Assembly (NCBI GenBank): GCA_902801795.1 | Contig: CADCJQ010000013.1 | Coordinates: forward strand, 1 to 34,123 | From: an uncultured Erysipelotrichaceae bacterium | GTDB taxonomy: Bacteria > Bacillota_I > Bacilli_A > RF39 > UBA660 | Direction: 5' to 3' | DNA length: 34,123 nt | Part shown: positions 1-8,176 of the stretch, one piece after another | Layout of the letters: each line of letters opens with the position of its first letter | Numbering within the stretch: the first letter of the stretch is position 1 | Program-made: the position numbers and the translations under genes | The notes under the pieces: generated by a model | What the model was told of the DNA's origin: nothing | What the model saw: the letters and a program-made list of their open reading frames with translations, nothing else | The model's database searches: none

Positions 1-1
1 C

Positions 2-292
2 GGCACAAATATGACATATACAGGACTGGTTGGACTATTACGTGCAGGAGAAATGATGTCAGCACAGCAATCGACGCTTACGCATATTAATAGTTATAGT
101 GATTACAAGCATATGTGGTTAATAACACCTTATAGTTCCTCCAGCGTGCGTAGCGTGTACAGTGGCGGTAATACTGGTAGCCCCTCGCCCAGTTCCAACG
201 CGTACGGCGTCCGACCATCTATCAATCTAAAATCTGAGACAAAAATTATCGGTGGAACTGGATTTATTAATGATCCATATGAAATTGGATAA
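2..292 (+). CDS. C-terminal end of a surface protein (truncated by window start), paralogue of the protein ending at 30522
   Basis: The reading frame is open from the first bases and stops with TAA at 290-292, so this is the 3' end of a longer gene. The visible 96 codons match the C-terminus of the surface protein ending at 30522: both have a hydrophobic I/LGLI-type strand, a W-L/S-x-TPY motif, a divergent stretch, then YGVRPSINLK (here) or NGLRPSISLK (there). Such ends are typical of C-type-lectin or sulfatase-modifying-factor-like domains on secreted proteins of gut Firmicutes (family knowledge; exact family not verified). Codons in 134-214 are GC-rich and unlike the rest of the window. Function is probably extracellular ligand binding, by inference. 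A terminator follows at 372-398. Confidence 0.75.
   Translation, partial: GTNMTYTGLVGLLRAGEMMSAQQSTLTHINSYSDYKHMWLITPYSSSSVRSVYSGGNTGSPSPSSNAYGVRPSINLKSETKIIGGTGFINDPYEIG
134..214 (+). other. GC-rich variable-looking segment in the lectin-like C-terminus (candidate DGR variable repeat)
   Basis: By my count 50 of 81 bases are G or C (about 62%), in a window that is otherwise roughly 30% GC. Of the 27 codons, 26 end in C, T or G, with AGC, TCC, CCC, GCG, GGC and GTG, codons almost absent elsewhere here. The segment sits just before the conserved GVRPSIN strand, where diversity-generating retroelements diversify C-type-lectin-fold proteins. No reverse transcriptase or template repeat is present in the window, so the assignment is inference. 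Confidence 0.5.
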
Positions 293-371
293 AAATAATG
301 ATATAGTAGGTATATAGTGTAGATACTAGACCTTGTACATGGTACTAAAATAGAAACTCGATGTTATGATA

Positions 372-398
372 AAAACTGCAAATGATATGCAGTTTTTT
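372..398 (+). terminator. Rho-independent terminator after the surface protein gene
   Basis: AAAACTGCA (372-380) pairs with TGCAGTTTT (388-396) across a 7-nt loop and runs into a T tract. The rest of 293-571 holds only this terminator and the next promoter. Confidence 0.8.
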
Positions 399-507
399 GC
401 TATAGTTTAGACTATTTGCCAATTATTTATAATTAGTATTTGCGTTTTTAAGTTGATGTTAAAATTATAACTTTACATTTTTTTAAATGCTTTTTTGTGA
501 ATTTCCC

Positions 508-536
508 TTGATATTTTTTTAAAAAGAAATTATACT
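508..536 (+). promoter_or_regulatory. Sigma-A-type promoter for the 572-2666 operon
   Basis: TTGATA (508-513), 17-bp spacer, TATACT (531-536); the ribosome site AGAGGA at 561-566 precedes the ATG at 572. Confidence 0.8.
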
Positions 537-571
537 ATATATATAAATAATAGGATGGAAAGAGGAATAAT

Positions 572-2080
572 ATGATTGATGATTATAATAAAGTTACAGA
601 ATATATTAATGAAGATATTAGAAAGATATATGATGAATTAAATGAACTTAATGATAAAATAGAGAAACTTCAAGAATTTTTAGATAATATGACTAAACAT
701 AATTCTGATTATCCATATAGTTTAGAATTATTTGAACTTATTGATGGTAATGGTGATAGATATGAGAAATTATGTGATACTCTTTTTATTCTAGATCGAG
801 TTGATTATGAAAAATTAAGAAAAGAACCACAATATAAAGAGATGGATAGTTTTCTTAAAGAAATAGAAGAAAAAATATATGGAGTTATTGATAGATTAAT
901 TAAAAAATATAGTGAGTTAAAAGAAGATTATTTAAATAGAAAGAATAAATATGAACAAGTAATTGAGTTTATAAATGATACTAGTATTGATATTAATAAT
1001 CAAGGAGTTTTAGATAGTTTAGATAAGTTTCAAATCAGTGATGAGTTAAAGGAATTAGTTATTAATTATTTAAAAAATAGAATGGAACTTAAAGAAAAAA
1101 CTGATGAATTTCATATTATTTCTAAATTAGATAGTGAAGTTGTTGATAAAATAAAAGATTATATTCGAAAGTTTTATCAATTAAGTTTTTCAGATAAGAA
1201 TTCGATGATTAGTGCTAGTGATTTGATTAAAGTACGTGATTATGATAATTTAATTTATGTTGCTCATGGATTTACACAACATGAAATAATTTTTTATGCT
1301 ACCATTTATGATTTATTAAATGCTTTTAATAAATATATTGATTTAGTTAATGGAAAAGGTGATGGTAAAGATTCTCTTACTGAAGTAATGGAAAAAATAA
1401 ATGCTTATTTGCGTAAGTTAGCGAATACGGAGAAATTAATGCATGAAAAAGAAATAGAAGAAGAAGTTCCTGATGAATCGCATAATATCGTATTGTTTTT
1501 AGATGTTAATAATGGCAGAGGTGGTAATGTAAATTCTGCTTCTGTTGTTGATATTGATCTTCAAACTATTAGAGATAAAAATGATGGTGAAGAAGAAAGA
1601 GATATTAGAGATATTGTTCGTATGTTAAATAATCGTTTTAAGAATATGGATAATATTCGTTTTCGAAAACTTGGGTATAATGCGAATAAAGCGATTGTTA
1701 ATCACAACTCTTCCTTGTTTAAAGAATTTAATGTTTGGTGTTCCAAAGGTGAAGTAAATAATCCTGTTCGTATTCCATATACCATTTTAAGTGTAAGTGA
1801 AAGTAATAAAAAAGAGATTATTGCTAAATATAATTTGCCAAGTGATGCTAATATATATTTAGTATATGGTTTATTTATGAAAAAGAATGATGATAGTGAA
1901 TATGTAAGAGTTACCAATAATAGATTGCAAAAAGAGTATGATGCTATTAACTTTATTATGAAAATATTTCAAAATGATTTTGATGAACTTAGCCGTATAA
2001 GAGCATTTAAATTAATTGATAGTAGTCTTTTAAAAATGGAAGAATTATCAAATATTAATAAAGAAAAGAATGTTAAGTGA
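572..2080 (+). CDS. Hypothetical coiled-coil protein, 502 aa
   Basis: I do not recognise this family. The start is ATG with AGAGGA five bases upstream. Residues 1-300 are highly charged and rich in Lys, Glu, Asp, Ile and Leu with heptad-like spacing, predicting long alpha-helical or coiled-coil structure. There is no signal peptide or membrane segment, so it should be cytosolic. Residues 310-470 look more globular: a hydrophobic strand with LFLDVNN, a glycine/asparagine turn, a single Cys-Trp pair (VWCSKGE) and a second strand IYLVYGLF. It is the first gene of a two-gene operon with its own strong promoter and overlaps or abuts the next gene. No catalytic motif is visible. It may be a structural or complex-forming partner of the downstream protein. 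Confidence 0.75.
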   Translation: MIDDYNKVTEYINEDIRKIYDELNELNDKIEKLQEFLDNMTKHNSDYPYSLELFELIDGNGDRYEKLCDTLFILDRVDYEKLRKEPQYKEMDSFLKEIEEKIYGVIDRLIKKYSELKEDYLNRKNKYEQVIEFINDTSIDINNQGVLDSLDKFQISDELKELVINYLKNRMELKEKTDEFHIISKLDSEVVDKIKDYIRKFYQLSFSDKNSMISASDLIKVRDYDNLIYVAHGFTQHEIIFYATIYDLLNAFNKYIDLVNGKGDGKDSLTEVMEKINAYLRKLANTEKLMHEKEIEEEVPDESHNIVLFLDVNNGRGGNVNSASVVDIDLQTIRDKNDGEEERDIRDIVRMLNNRFKNMDNIRFRKLGYNANKAIVNHNSSLFKEFNVWCSKGEVNNPVRIPYTILSVSESNKKEIIAKYNLPSDANIYLVYGLFMKKNDDSEYVRVTNNRLQKEYDAINFIMKIFQNDFDELSRIRAFKLIDSSLLKMEELSNINKEKNVK

Positions 2081-2087
2081 GGTTATG

Positions 2088-2666
2088 ATGACAAAAGATG
2101 AATTATTAGTATACATTAGTGAACTTATTGAAAACGTTAAAAAAAAGAAAGATGATGCCTTAGAGATTAAGTTTAGTGATTTAATAGAAACTCGTAAAAA
2201 GATTCAAGATGTTTCGATGAGTGTCGTTAATCTAAAAGATTTAAATATTGAAAAAGTTGATGATTATATAAAAATTCCAATGGATGTCATAAATATTATT
2301 ATGTTTTATCAATTAATATTAAAATCAAAATCATATAGGTTAGATGATGGTCAAATAAGATATATTAAATATTTCTTTAATGAACTTCGAAAACTTATGG
2401 AAAAAGTAGTTGATGAGAAAATAGGGAATGATAAAGATATTGCAGTTATTAATAGACAAATTTATTCTTTAAATAAAGTTTTAAGTTTGTTTATGAAACC
2501 GGAGAATATTACTTTAGAAGAATATATAAGTATAGTTAAAATGATAAAACAAAGTAGTGAATTAAGTGAATATTGTGATGAATTATTATATAATATTTCT
2601 AGTTATATAAAGTATGTTATGGTTGGTAATGATTATCAAAAATTAAGTGTTGAAAAGAAGCGATGA
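2088..2666 (+). CDS. Hypothetical helical protein, 192 aa
   Basis: Not recognised. I place the start at ATG 2088 because GTGAGG (2077-2082) lies five bases upstream; ATG 2085 is the alternative, and an in-frame ATG at 2070 inside the previous gene lacks a ribosome site. The protein is almost entirely charged and amphipathic alpha-helix, with no signal peptide, membrane segment or conserved catalytic motif. It begins within ten bases of the end of the 502-aa gene and has no promoter of its own, so the two are probably cotranscribed and translationally coupled. The stop codon lies in the loop of the terminator at 2653-2678. Confidence 0.7.
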   Translation: MTKDELLVYISELIENVKKKKDDALEIKFSDLIETRKKIQDVSMSVVNLKDLNIEKVDDYIKIPMDVINIIMFYQLILKSKSYRLDDGQIRYIKYFFNELRKLMEKVVDEKIGNDKDIAVINRQIYSLNKVLSLFMKPENITLEEYISIVKMIKQSSELSEYCDELLYNISSYIKYVMVGNDYQKLSVEKKR

Positions 2667-2678
2667 ACTTCTTTTTTT
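2653..2678 (+). terminator. Rho-independent terminator overlapping the stop codon
   Basis: AAAAGAAG (2653-2660) pairs with CTTCTTTT (2668-2675), 7-nt loop, T run to 2678. The TGA stop of the upstream gene is in the loop. Confidence 0.8.
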
Positions 2679-2687
2679 AAATAATTC

Positions 2688-2715
2688 TTGTAATCTTTGG
2701 AGAATTTGATATAAT
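2688..2715 (+). promoter_or_regulatory. Promoter of cdsA-rseP
   Basis: TTGTAA (2688-2693), 16-bp spacer, TATAAT (2710-2715). Confidence 0.7.
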
Positions 2716-2739
2716 TATATTTGTAGTGTAGAGGTGGAT

Positions 2740-3525
2740 ATGAAAAAAAGAGTAATTAGTGCATTGGTTATGATTATGATATTTATTCCTATATTAATAG
2801 TAGGCGATATTTATTATCCAATTTTGGGAAGTATTTTAGGTTTAATTGGATTATGGGAATTAATGCGTTTAGAAAAGAATATTCCTGATTTTATGAAATT
2901 ATTAAGTTATTTTATATGTTTATTTTTGATATTATTTAATTATGGAAGTGAATATTATTATGATATGTTTAATTTTCCAATAATGGGAGGAGTTTTTCTT
3001 TTATATAGTATTAGTGTGGTTATAAATAATGATTTAAAAAAATATACATATAAAGAGGCAATCTTTTTGTTTTCTAGTGTCTTAATTATTGGATTATTAT
3101 TTAATAGTTTTATTAGAATAAGACTTTTGAATCTTAATTATGTAATCTATGCTTTTATTATTTCTATTATGACAGATACATTTGCTTACCTTGGAGGAAG
3201 TTTATTAGGTAAAAGAAAGTTAGCACCTGCGATATCACCAAATAAAACGATTGAAGGAAGTATTATTGGAAGTTTATTTGGAACTATTTGTGGAAGTTTG
3301 TTTTTCTATTTTGTAATAGGTAATGCAAGTATTCCTGTAATTATCTTACAGACTTTTGTTTTAACAATTATTTCACAAATAGGAGATTTATTCTTTTCAA
3401 GTATTAAAAGAACTTATAAAATTAAAGATTTTAGTAATTTAATACCAGGTCATGGTGGTGTATTAGACAGACTTGACAGTGTGTTATTTGTTATTTTAGC
3501 TTTTTTGATGTATATTATTATTTAG
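2740..3525 (+). CDS. cdsA: Phosphatidate cytidylyltransferase
   Basis: CdsA makes CDP-diacylglycerol from CTP and phosphatidic acid, the branch point of phospholipid synthesis, in the cytoplasmic membrane. The 261-aa protein is almost wholly hydrophobic with about seven or eight membrane segments. It ends with the CDP-alcohol signature: SIKRTYKIKDF, then IPGHGGVLDRLDS, where the Lys-Asp and the GHGG-x-LDR-x-DS residues bind metal and substrate. ATG 2740 is chosen over an upstream in-frame GTG at 2734 because GAGG (2731-2734) is correctly spaced from the ATG and overlaps the GTG. The stop overlaps the ribosome site of rseP. The cdsA-rseP pair is conserved in Firmicutes, where dxr often lies between them; dxr is absent here. 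Confidence 0.95.
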   Translation: MKKRVISALVMIMIFIPILIVGDIYYPILGSILGLIGLWELMRLEKNIPDFMKLLSYFICLFLILFNYGSEYYYDMFNFPIMGGVFLLYSISVVINNDLKKYTYKEAIFLFSSVLIIGLLFNSFIRIRLLNLNYVIYAFIISIMTDTFAYLGGSLLGKRKLAPAISPNKTIEGSIIGSLFGTICGSLFFYFVIGNASIPVIILQTFVLTIISQIGDLFFSSIKRTYKIKDFSNLIPGHGGVLDRLDSVLFVILAFLMYIII

Positions 3526-3538
3526 GAGGAGTTGTTTT

Positions 3539-4579
3539 ATGATTATATCAATTTTATATTTTGTTATTATTTTAGGAATTATAGTATTTGTACATGAATT
3601 TGGACATTTCTTTTTTGCAAAATTATTTGGTATTTATGTATATGAATTTTCTATTGGAATGGGACCTAAGATTTTTAGTAAAAAAGGTCGTGGGGGAGAA
3701 ACCGTTTATTCTATTAGGGCAATACCAATAGGTGGTTATTGTTCTTTAGCTGGTGAAGGCAATGATGAAGATAAAAAAATACCTAAAGATCGTTTATTGC
3801 AATCAAAGAAAGTTTGGCAAAGATTTTTAGTAATGTTTTTTGGAGCAGGAAATAATTTTTTACTAGCGCTTATTGTGTTATTTTTCTTAGGACTAATTAT
3901 TGGTAGTCCAAGTAATAGTACTGTTATTCCTGGGGTAATTGAAAATTCTCCAGCAGCGCTTGCCGGACTTCAAGCAGGAGATAAAATTCTTAAAATAGAT
4001 GGTAGTAAAACTAAAACATTGGATGATGTACAATTATATTTAACGATTGCTAAAGGAGAAACAGAATTAACGGTTTTACGAGATGATAAAGAAGAAATTG
4101 TGATTAAAGTAACACCACTTGAAGGGGAAGAAAGTGAAAAAGCAGGATATAGTTATGGAATGAGCTTTAGTAAAGAAGTAGAACATGGCTTTATACCAGC
4201 GATAAAATATAGTTTTTCAAAATTTGGTTCTTTAGTAAGACAAATGGTTATTACTTTTAAAAGTTTATTTACGGGACGTGTAAGTGTTAAAGAATTATCA
4301 GGACCTGTTGGTATATATACAGCAGTTGATAAAACAAGAGAAAATGGTTTTTCTAATTTATTCTATTTACTTGCTTTGTTATCATTAAATGTAGGATTTG
4401 TTAATTTAATACCATTCCCAGCTTTTGATGGTGGTAGAATATTATTCTTATTAATAGAAAAGATAAAGGGTAAACCAGTTAAGGCTGAAACAGAAAATTT
4501 GATACATAATATTGGATTCTTTATTCTTTTAGGATTAATTATTTATGTAACAATAAATGATATAATTAGGCTATTTTAG
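3539..4579 (+). CDS. rseP: Site-2 intramembrane zinc metalloprotease RseP/RasP
   Basis: This is an S2P-family protease that cuts transmembrane helices such as anti-sigma factors and leftover signal peptides. At 346 aa it has the expected layout. An N-terminal membrane helix carries HEFGH (about residues 19-23), where the two His and the Glu bind and activate zinc. A PDZ domain around 115-195 contains GLQAGDKIL. The C-terminal helix has NLIPFPAFDGGR, with the third metal ligand Asp, and a last membrane segment follows. The ribosome site AGGAGGA (3524-3530) overlaps the cdsA stop, so the two genes form an operon. Anti-sigma substrates in sporulating Firmicutes (RsiW-like) are known for the family, but none is encoded here. 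Confidence 0.95.
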   Translation: MIISILYFVIILGIIVFVHEFGHFFFAKLFGIYVYEFSIGMGPKIFSKKGRGGETVYSIRAIPIGGYCSLAGEGNDEDKKIPKDRLLQSKKVWQRFLVMFFGAGNNFLLALIVLFFLGLIIGSPSNSTVIPGVIENSPAALAGLQAGDKILKIDGSKTKTLDDVQLYLTIAKGETELTVLRDDKEEIVIKVTPLEGEESEKAGYSYGMSFSKEVEHGFIPAIKYSFSKFGSLVRQMVITFKSLFTGRVSVKELSGPVGIYTAVDKTRENGFSNLFYLLALLSLNVGFVNLIPFPAFDGGRILFLLIEKIKGKPVKAETENLIHNIGFFILLGLIIYVTINDIIRLF

Positions 4580-4629
4580 TTAATTATATCTTTTTTTACA
4601 GTAAATATTGAAATACTTTGACAAATAAA

Positions 4630-4658
4630 TTGACAAATTATGCAAATATTATTAAAAT
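4630..4658 (+). promoter_or_regulatory. Promoter of rlmN-stp-prkC-rsgA-rpe
   Basis: TTGACA (4630-4635), 17-bp spacer, TAAAAT (4653-4658). A second TTGACA 12 bp upstream (4618-4623) has no good -10 partner. The inferred leader is only about 14 nt. Confidence 0.85.
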
Positions 4659-4678
4659 TATTATAGGTGGGAGTGTTT

Positions 4679-5701
4679 ATGGAAAGTATCTATAACATAA
4701 CGATAAATGAATTAGAAGATTTTTTGGTGAATAATGAAGAAAAAAAGTATCGTGCTAGTCAAATAATGGATTGGCTTTATATTAAAAGAGTTACTTCTTT
4801 TTCTAAAATGAGTAATTTATCAAAAGATTTAATAAATAAATTAGAAGATAATTTCTTTTTTGATAAGATTGAGATAATTAAAAAACAAGAGGATAAAGAT
4901 GTATCGAAATTTCTTTTCAAAATGGAAGATGGTAATTTAATAGAAGCGGTATTAATGGAACATGACTATGGAAATAGTTTATGTGTATCAAGTCAAGTTG
5001 GTTGCAATATGAGTTGTCGTTTTTGTGAAAGTGGTAGATTAAAAAAAATTCGTAATTTAACTGCAAGTGAGATGGTTTTACAAATTATGAAAGTAGAGGA
5101 AGTAATACAAAAACGTATTAGTCATGTTGTAGTAATGGGTATTGGTGAACCATTTGATAATTTTGATAACCTTGTTCATTTTATAACGATTGTAAATTAT
5201 CCTAAAGGAATAAATTTAGGTAGTCGTCATATTACCGTTTCAACATGTGGTGTTGTTCCTAAAATATATGAATTTGCTAAACTCCCATTTCAAGTTAATT
5301 TAGCGATTAGTTTACATGCACCAAATAATGAAATACGTGATAAGATAATGCCAATTAATAAAATATATAAAGTTGAGAAGTTGATTAAAGCAATTAAAGA
5401 TTATGTTGAAGTTACTAATCGAAGAGTTACTTTTGAATATATAATGTTAAAAGATATTAATGATAGTAAAGAAAATGCTTTAGAACTTGCTAGTTTATTG
5501 CGAGGTATTAATTGTTATGTAAATTTGATACCTTACAATGAAACAGAAAATATTTCTTTTAAAAGAACAGAAAAAGAGAAAATTTTGGCATTTTATGATA
5601 TACTAAAGAAAGAGAAAATTAATGTGACGATAAGAAGAGAATTTGGAAGTAAGATAGATGCTGCTTGTGGTCAATTAAGAGCTAAAGGTGAGGTGATGTA
5701 A
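4679..5701 (+). CDS. rlmN: Dual-specificity RNA C2-adenosine methyltransferase RlmN
   Basis: RlmN is a radical-SAM enzyme that methylates C2 of A2503 in 23S rRNA and A37 of some tRNAs, tuning peptidyl-transferase fidelity. The 340-aa protein has an N-terminal helical domain, then the CNMSCRFC motif (CxxxCxxC, 4Fe-4S cluster) at about 110-117. GIGEPFDN follows, and the C-terminal DAACGQL carries the methyl-carrying catalytic Cys; the first one, Cys117-like, is within the cluster motif region. ATG 4679 is preceded by GGTGGGAG; the in-frame GTG at 4667 is part of that ribosome site. The gene is first in the typical Firmicute cluster rlmN-stp-prkC-rsgA-rpe, and its TAA overlaps the ATG of stp (TAATG), giving translational coupling. 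Confidence 0.93.
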   Translation: MESIYNITINELEDFLVNNEEKKYRASQIMDWLYIKRVTSFSKMSNLSKDLINKLEDNFFFDKIEIIKKQEDKDVSKFLFKMEDGNLIEAVLMEHDYGNSLCVSSQVGCNMSCRFCESGRLKKIRNLTASEMVLQIMKVEEVIQKRISHVVVMGIGEPFDNFDNLVHFITIVNYPKGINLGSRHITVSTCGVVPKIYEFAKLPFQVNLAISLHAPNNEIRDKIMPINKIYKVEKLIKAIKDYVEVTNRRVTFEYIMLKDINDSKENALELASLLRGINCYVNLIPYNETENISFKRTEKEKILAFYDILKKEKINVTIRREFGSKIDAACGQLRAKGEVM

Positions 5702-6453
5702 TGAAATCATTTTATTTAACAGATACCGGAAAAGTTCGTGATCATAATGAGGATAGCGTAATTATTATTCGAAATAATGAAAATAGTTATTTGATGGCCG
5801 TAGCTGATGGTATGGGAGGACATTCTTGTGGTGAAGTAGCAAGTAGTATTGTGATAAAATATCTTTCACATCATTTTCAAGAAAGTTTTTATAATTTAGA
5901 TAAGGAATCTGCAATATCTTTTATCAATGATAGTATTCAAGAAGTTAATGGAATGATTTTTAAATATCAAAAAGATCATCCAGAAAGTAAAGGTATGGGG
6001 ACAACTCTTGTAATGGCAATATTAACTAAAGATTATTTGTTAATGGCTAATATAGGTGACTCATCAGGTTTTATTGTTAAAGATAATGTTTTACATAAAA
6101 TTACTTATGATCATACTTTAGTTAATTTATTAGTGGCTGCAGGAGAATTATCTGAAGAAGAAGCGGAGAATCATCCAAGAAAGAATGTTTTAATGAAAGC
6201 CTTGGGAGCCAATGATCCAATTGAAGCAGATATTTTTGATTGTGATATGAATATTGATGGGATTTTCTTATGTAGTGATGGTGTAACTAATATGTTAGAG
6301 AAAGAACAGATTGAGAAGGTTTTAGAAGAAGATTTGGAAATAGAAGAAAAAATTGTTAAGTTAATACATAAATGTAATAATAGGGGTGGGTTAGACAATA
6401 TGTCAATGGCATATTTAATAATGAATGAAAAAAGTGAAGGTGATAATAAATGA
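5701..6453 (+). CDS. stp: PP2C-family serine/threonine phosphatase (PrpC/Stp)
   Basis: A manganese-dependent PPM phosphatase that reverses phosphorylation by the PASTA kinase encoded next. The 250 residues carry all family motifs in order: RDHNEDS near residue 14, VADGMGGHS near 36, GTTLV near 100, NIGDSS near 118, FLCSDGVTNML near 194 and DNMS near 233. The aspartates in these motifs coordinate the metal centre. There is no signal peptide, so it is cytosolic. The start overlaps the rlmN stop and the stop overlaps the start of prkC (ATGA), so kinase and phosphatase levels are coupled. An AGGTGA ribosome site lies four bases upstream. Confidence 0.95.
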   Translation: MKSFYLTDTGKVRDHNEDSVIIIRNNENSYLMAVADGMGGHSCGEVASSIVIKYLSHHFQESFYNLDKESAISFINDSIQEVNGMIFKYQKDHPESKGMGTTLVMAILTKDYLLMANIGDSSGFIVKDNVLHKITYDHTLVNLLVAAGELSEEEAENHPRKNVLMKALGANDPIEADIFDCDMNIDGIFLCSDGVTNMLEKEQIEKVLEEDLEIEEKIVKLIHKCNNRGGLDNMSMAYLIMNEKSEGDNK

Positions 6454-8168
6454 TAACAAAGGGGCAAAAGATTAATGATCGTTATGAAATAATTAAATCA
6501 ATTGGTGAAGGTGGTATGGCAAATGTGTATCTTGCACATGATTTAATATTAGATAGAGATGTTGCTATTAAAGTATTACGTGGTGATTTAGCAGGTGATG
6601 AAAAGTTTGTTAGACGTTTTCAAAGAGAAGCTTTAGCAGCTTCTAGTTTATCACATCCTAATATTGTTGAAATGTATGATGTTGGAGAAGATAATGGAAC
6701 ATACTATATTGTTATGGAATACATTAAAGGAATGACGTTAAAACAACTAATTAAAAAACGTGGGGCATTAACTTTATCAGAATGTATTGATATTATGTTA
6801 CAATTAACAGATGGTGTTGATCATGCTCATGCTAGTTATATTATCCATCGTGATTTAAAACCACAGAATATTATGATTCAAGATAATGGGGAAATTAAAA
6901 TAACGGATTTTGGAATAGCAATGGCTCTTAATAATACGCAACTTACGCAAACAAATTCTGTTATGGGAAGTGTTCATTATTTACCACCAGAACAAGCAAG
7001 TGGTAAAGGTGCTACTGTTAAAAGTGACATTTATTCTATGGGAATTATGTTATTTGAGTTATTGACAGGGAATTTACCATTTAAAGGAGATAATGCTGTT
7101 GAAATTGCTTTTAAACAAATTAAAGATGATATTCCAAGTGTTCGTGAAATTAATCCTTCTATTCCACAAGCTCTTGAAAATGTTGTATTGCGTGCAACAG
7201 CTAAAAATCCGAAAAATCGTTATGCTTCAAGTAAAGAAATGCATGATGATTTGTTAACATGTTTAAATGAAGAAAGAAGTAATGAGCCACGAATTGGTTT
7301 TAAATATCCAGAACATGAAGGCGATGTAGATAAAAAGAATTTACTATCAGAAAAAAATGAAGTAAAACAAGAAGATATTGATGATGATGATAGTAAAACA
7401 AGTATTGTTTTATGGGTTTTATCAGGTATTTTTGCCTTAATTATTATTGCATTGATTGGTATTTTCTTAGTATATCCTAAGGTAATGGAAGTACCTAATA
7501 TTACTATTCCTGATGTTAGTAAAATGAGTGTTGTTGAAGCGGAAAAAACACTTAAAAAGCAAGGATTTGAAGTTGCAACAACCATTGAGTATGTTGGTGA
7601 TGAAGAAATAGAAAAAGGACTTGTTGTTAAAACATCACCTTCGATTGGAAGAGAAGTTAAAAAAGGAACAGAGATTATTCTTTATGAATCAACTGGTAAA
7701 ATGGCATATACGATTGAAAACTATGTTGGTAAAAATTATATTGAAGTAAAAACCATTCTTACAAATAATTATGGATTAAATGTTGTTATTGAAAAGATGG
7801 AACCAGAAGATGGTAAGGAATATAATGATGAACAAGTTATTATTAAACAAGATTTAAAAGAAGGAACGGAAGTTGCTAAAGGAACAAATATAACTTTATA
7901 TATTCCTGATATAATCGTAAAATATCCTGATTTTACTGATGGTACTTGGACAGAAAAAGATATTAAAGAATTCTGTGATAAATATGAATTAGCAGTAGAA
8001 TTTAAATATAAGAGTCGTGCGGGATTTAATGAAGGCGATATTATTTCACAATCACGTGCTAGTGGAACAGCGGTTACTAATGGCGCAACTATTATAATAA
8101 CTGTCGCAACTAAATATGTAGAAGAAACACCTACTGTAAATGAAGGTGCAGTTGAAACACAAGACTAA
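6450..8168 (+). CDS. prkC: PASTA-domain serine/threonine protein kinase PrkC
   Basis: A membrane kinase that senses muropeptides or lipid II through external PASTA repeats; in Bacillus subtilis it also signals spore germination (family knowledge). The 572 aa start with a cytosolic Hanks kinase domain, about 11-275: glycine loop GEGGMA, catalytic Lys in VAIKVL (residue 41), HRDLKPQN near 132 and DFG near 152. A charged linker and one membrane helix at about 317-341 follow. Three PASTA-like units start at about 347, 416 and 487, fewer than in some relatives. AAGGTGA lies six bases before the ATG, which overlaps the stp stop. With sigG and sspI in the same window, a germination role is plausible but inferred. 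Confidence 0.95.
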   Translation: MITKGQKINDRYEIIKSIGEGGMANVYLAHDLILDRDVAIKVLRGDLAGDEKFVRRFQREALAASSLSHPNIVEMYDVGEDNGTYYIVMEYIKGMTLKQLIKKRGALTLSECIDIMLQLTDGVDHAHASYIIHRDLKPQNIMIQDNGEIKITDFGIAMALNNTQLTQTNSVMGSVHYLPPEQASGKGATVKSDIYSMGIMLFELLTGNLPFKGDNAVEIAFKQIKDDIPSVREINPSIPQALENVVLRATAKNPKNRYASSKEMHDDLLTCLNEERSNEPRIGFKYPEHEGDVDKKNLLSEKNEVKQEDIDDDDSKTSIVLWVLSGIFALIIIALIGIFLVYPKVMEVPNITIPDVSKMSVVEAEKTLKKQGFEVATTIEYVGDEEIEKGLVVKTSPSIGREVKKGTEIILYESTGKMAYTIENYVGKNYIEVKTILTNNYGLNVVIEKMEPEDGKEYNDEQVIIKQDLKEGTEVAKGTNITLYIPDIIVKYPDFTDGTWTEKDIKEFCDKYELAVEFKYKSRAGFNEGDIISQSRASGTAVTNGATIIITVATKYVEETPTVNEGAVETQD

Positions 8169-8176
8169 GGGAGTTT

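Noticed and set aside
1702-1917. Antisense open frames inside 572-2080, stp, prkC, rsgA, rsmH and the lipoprotein gene
   Set aside because: They lack ribosome sites and have low-complexity composition; they mirror real genes on the other strand.
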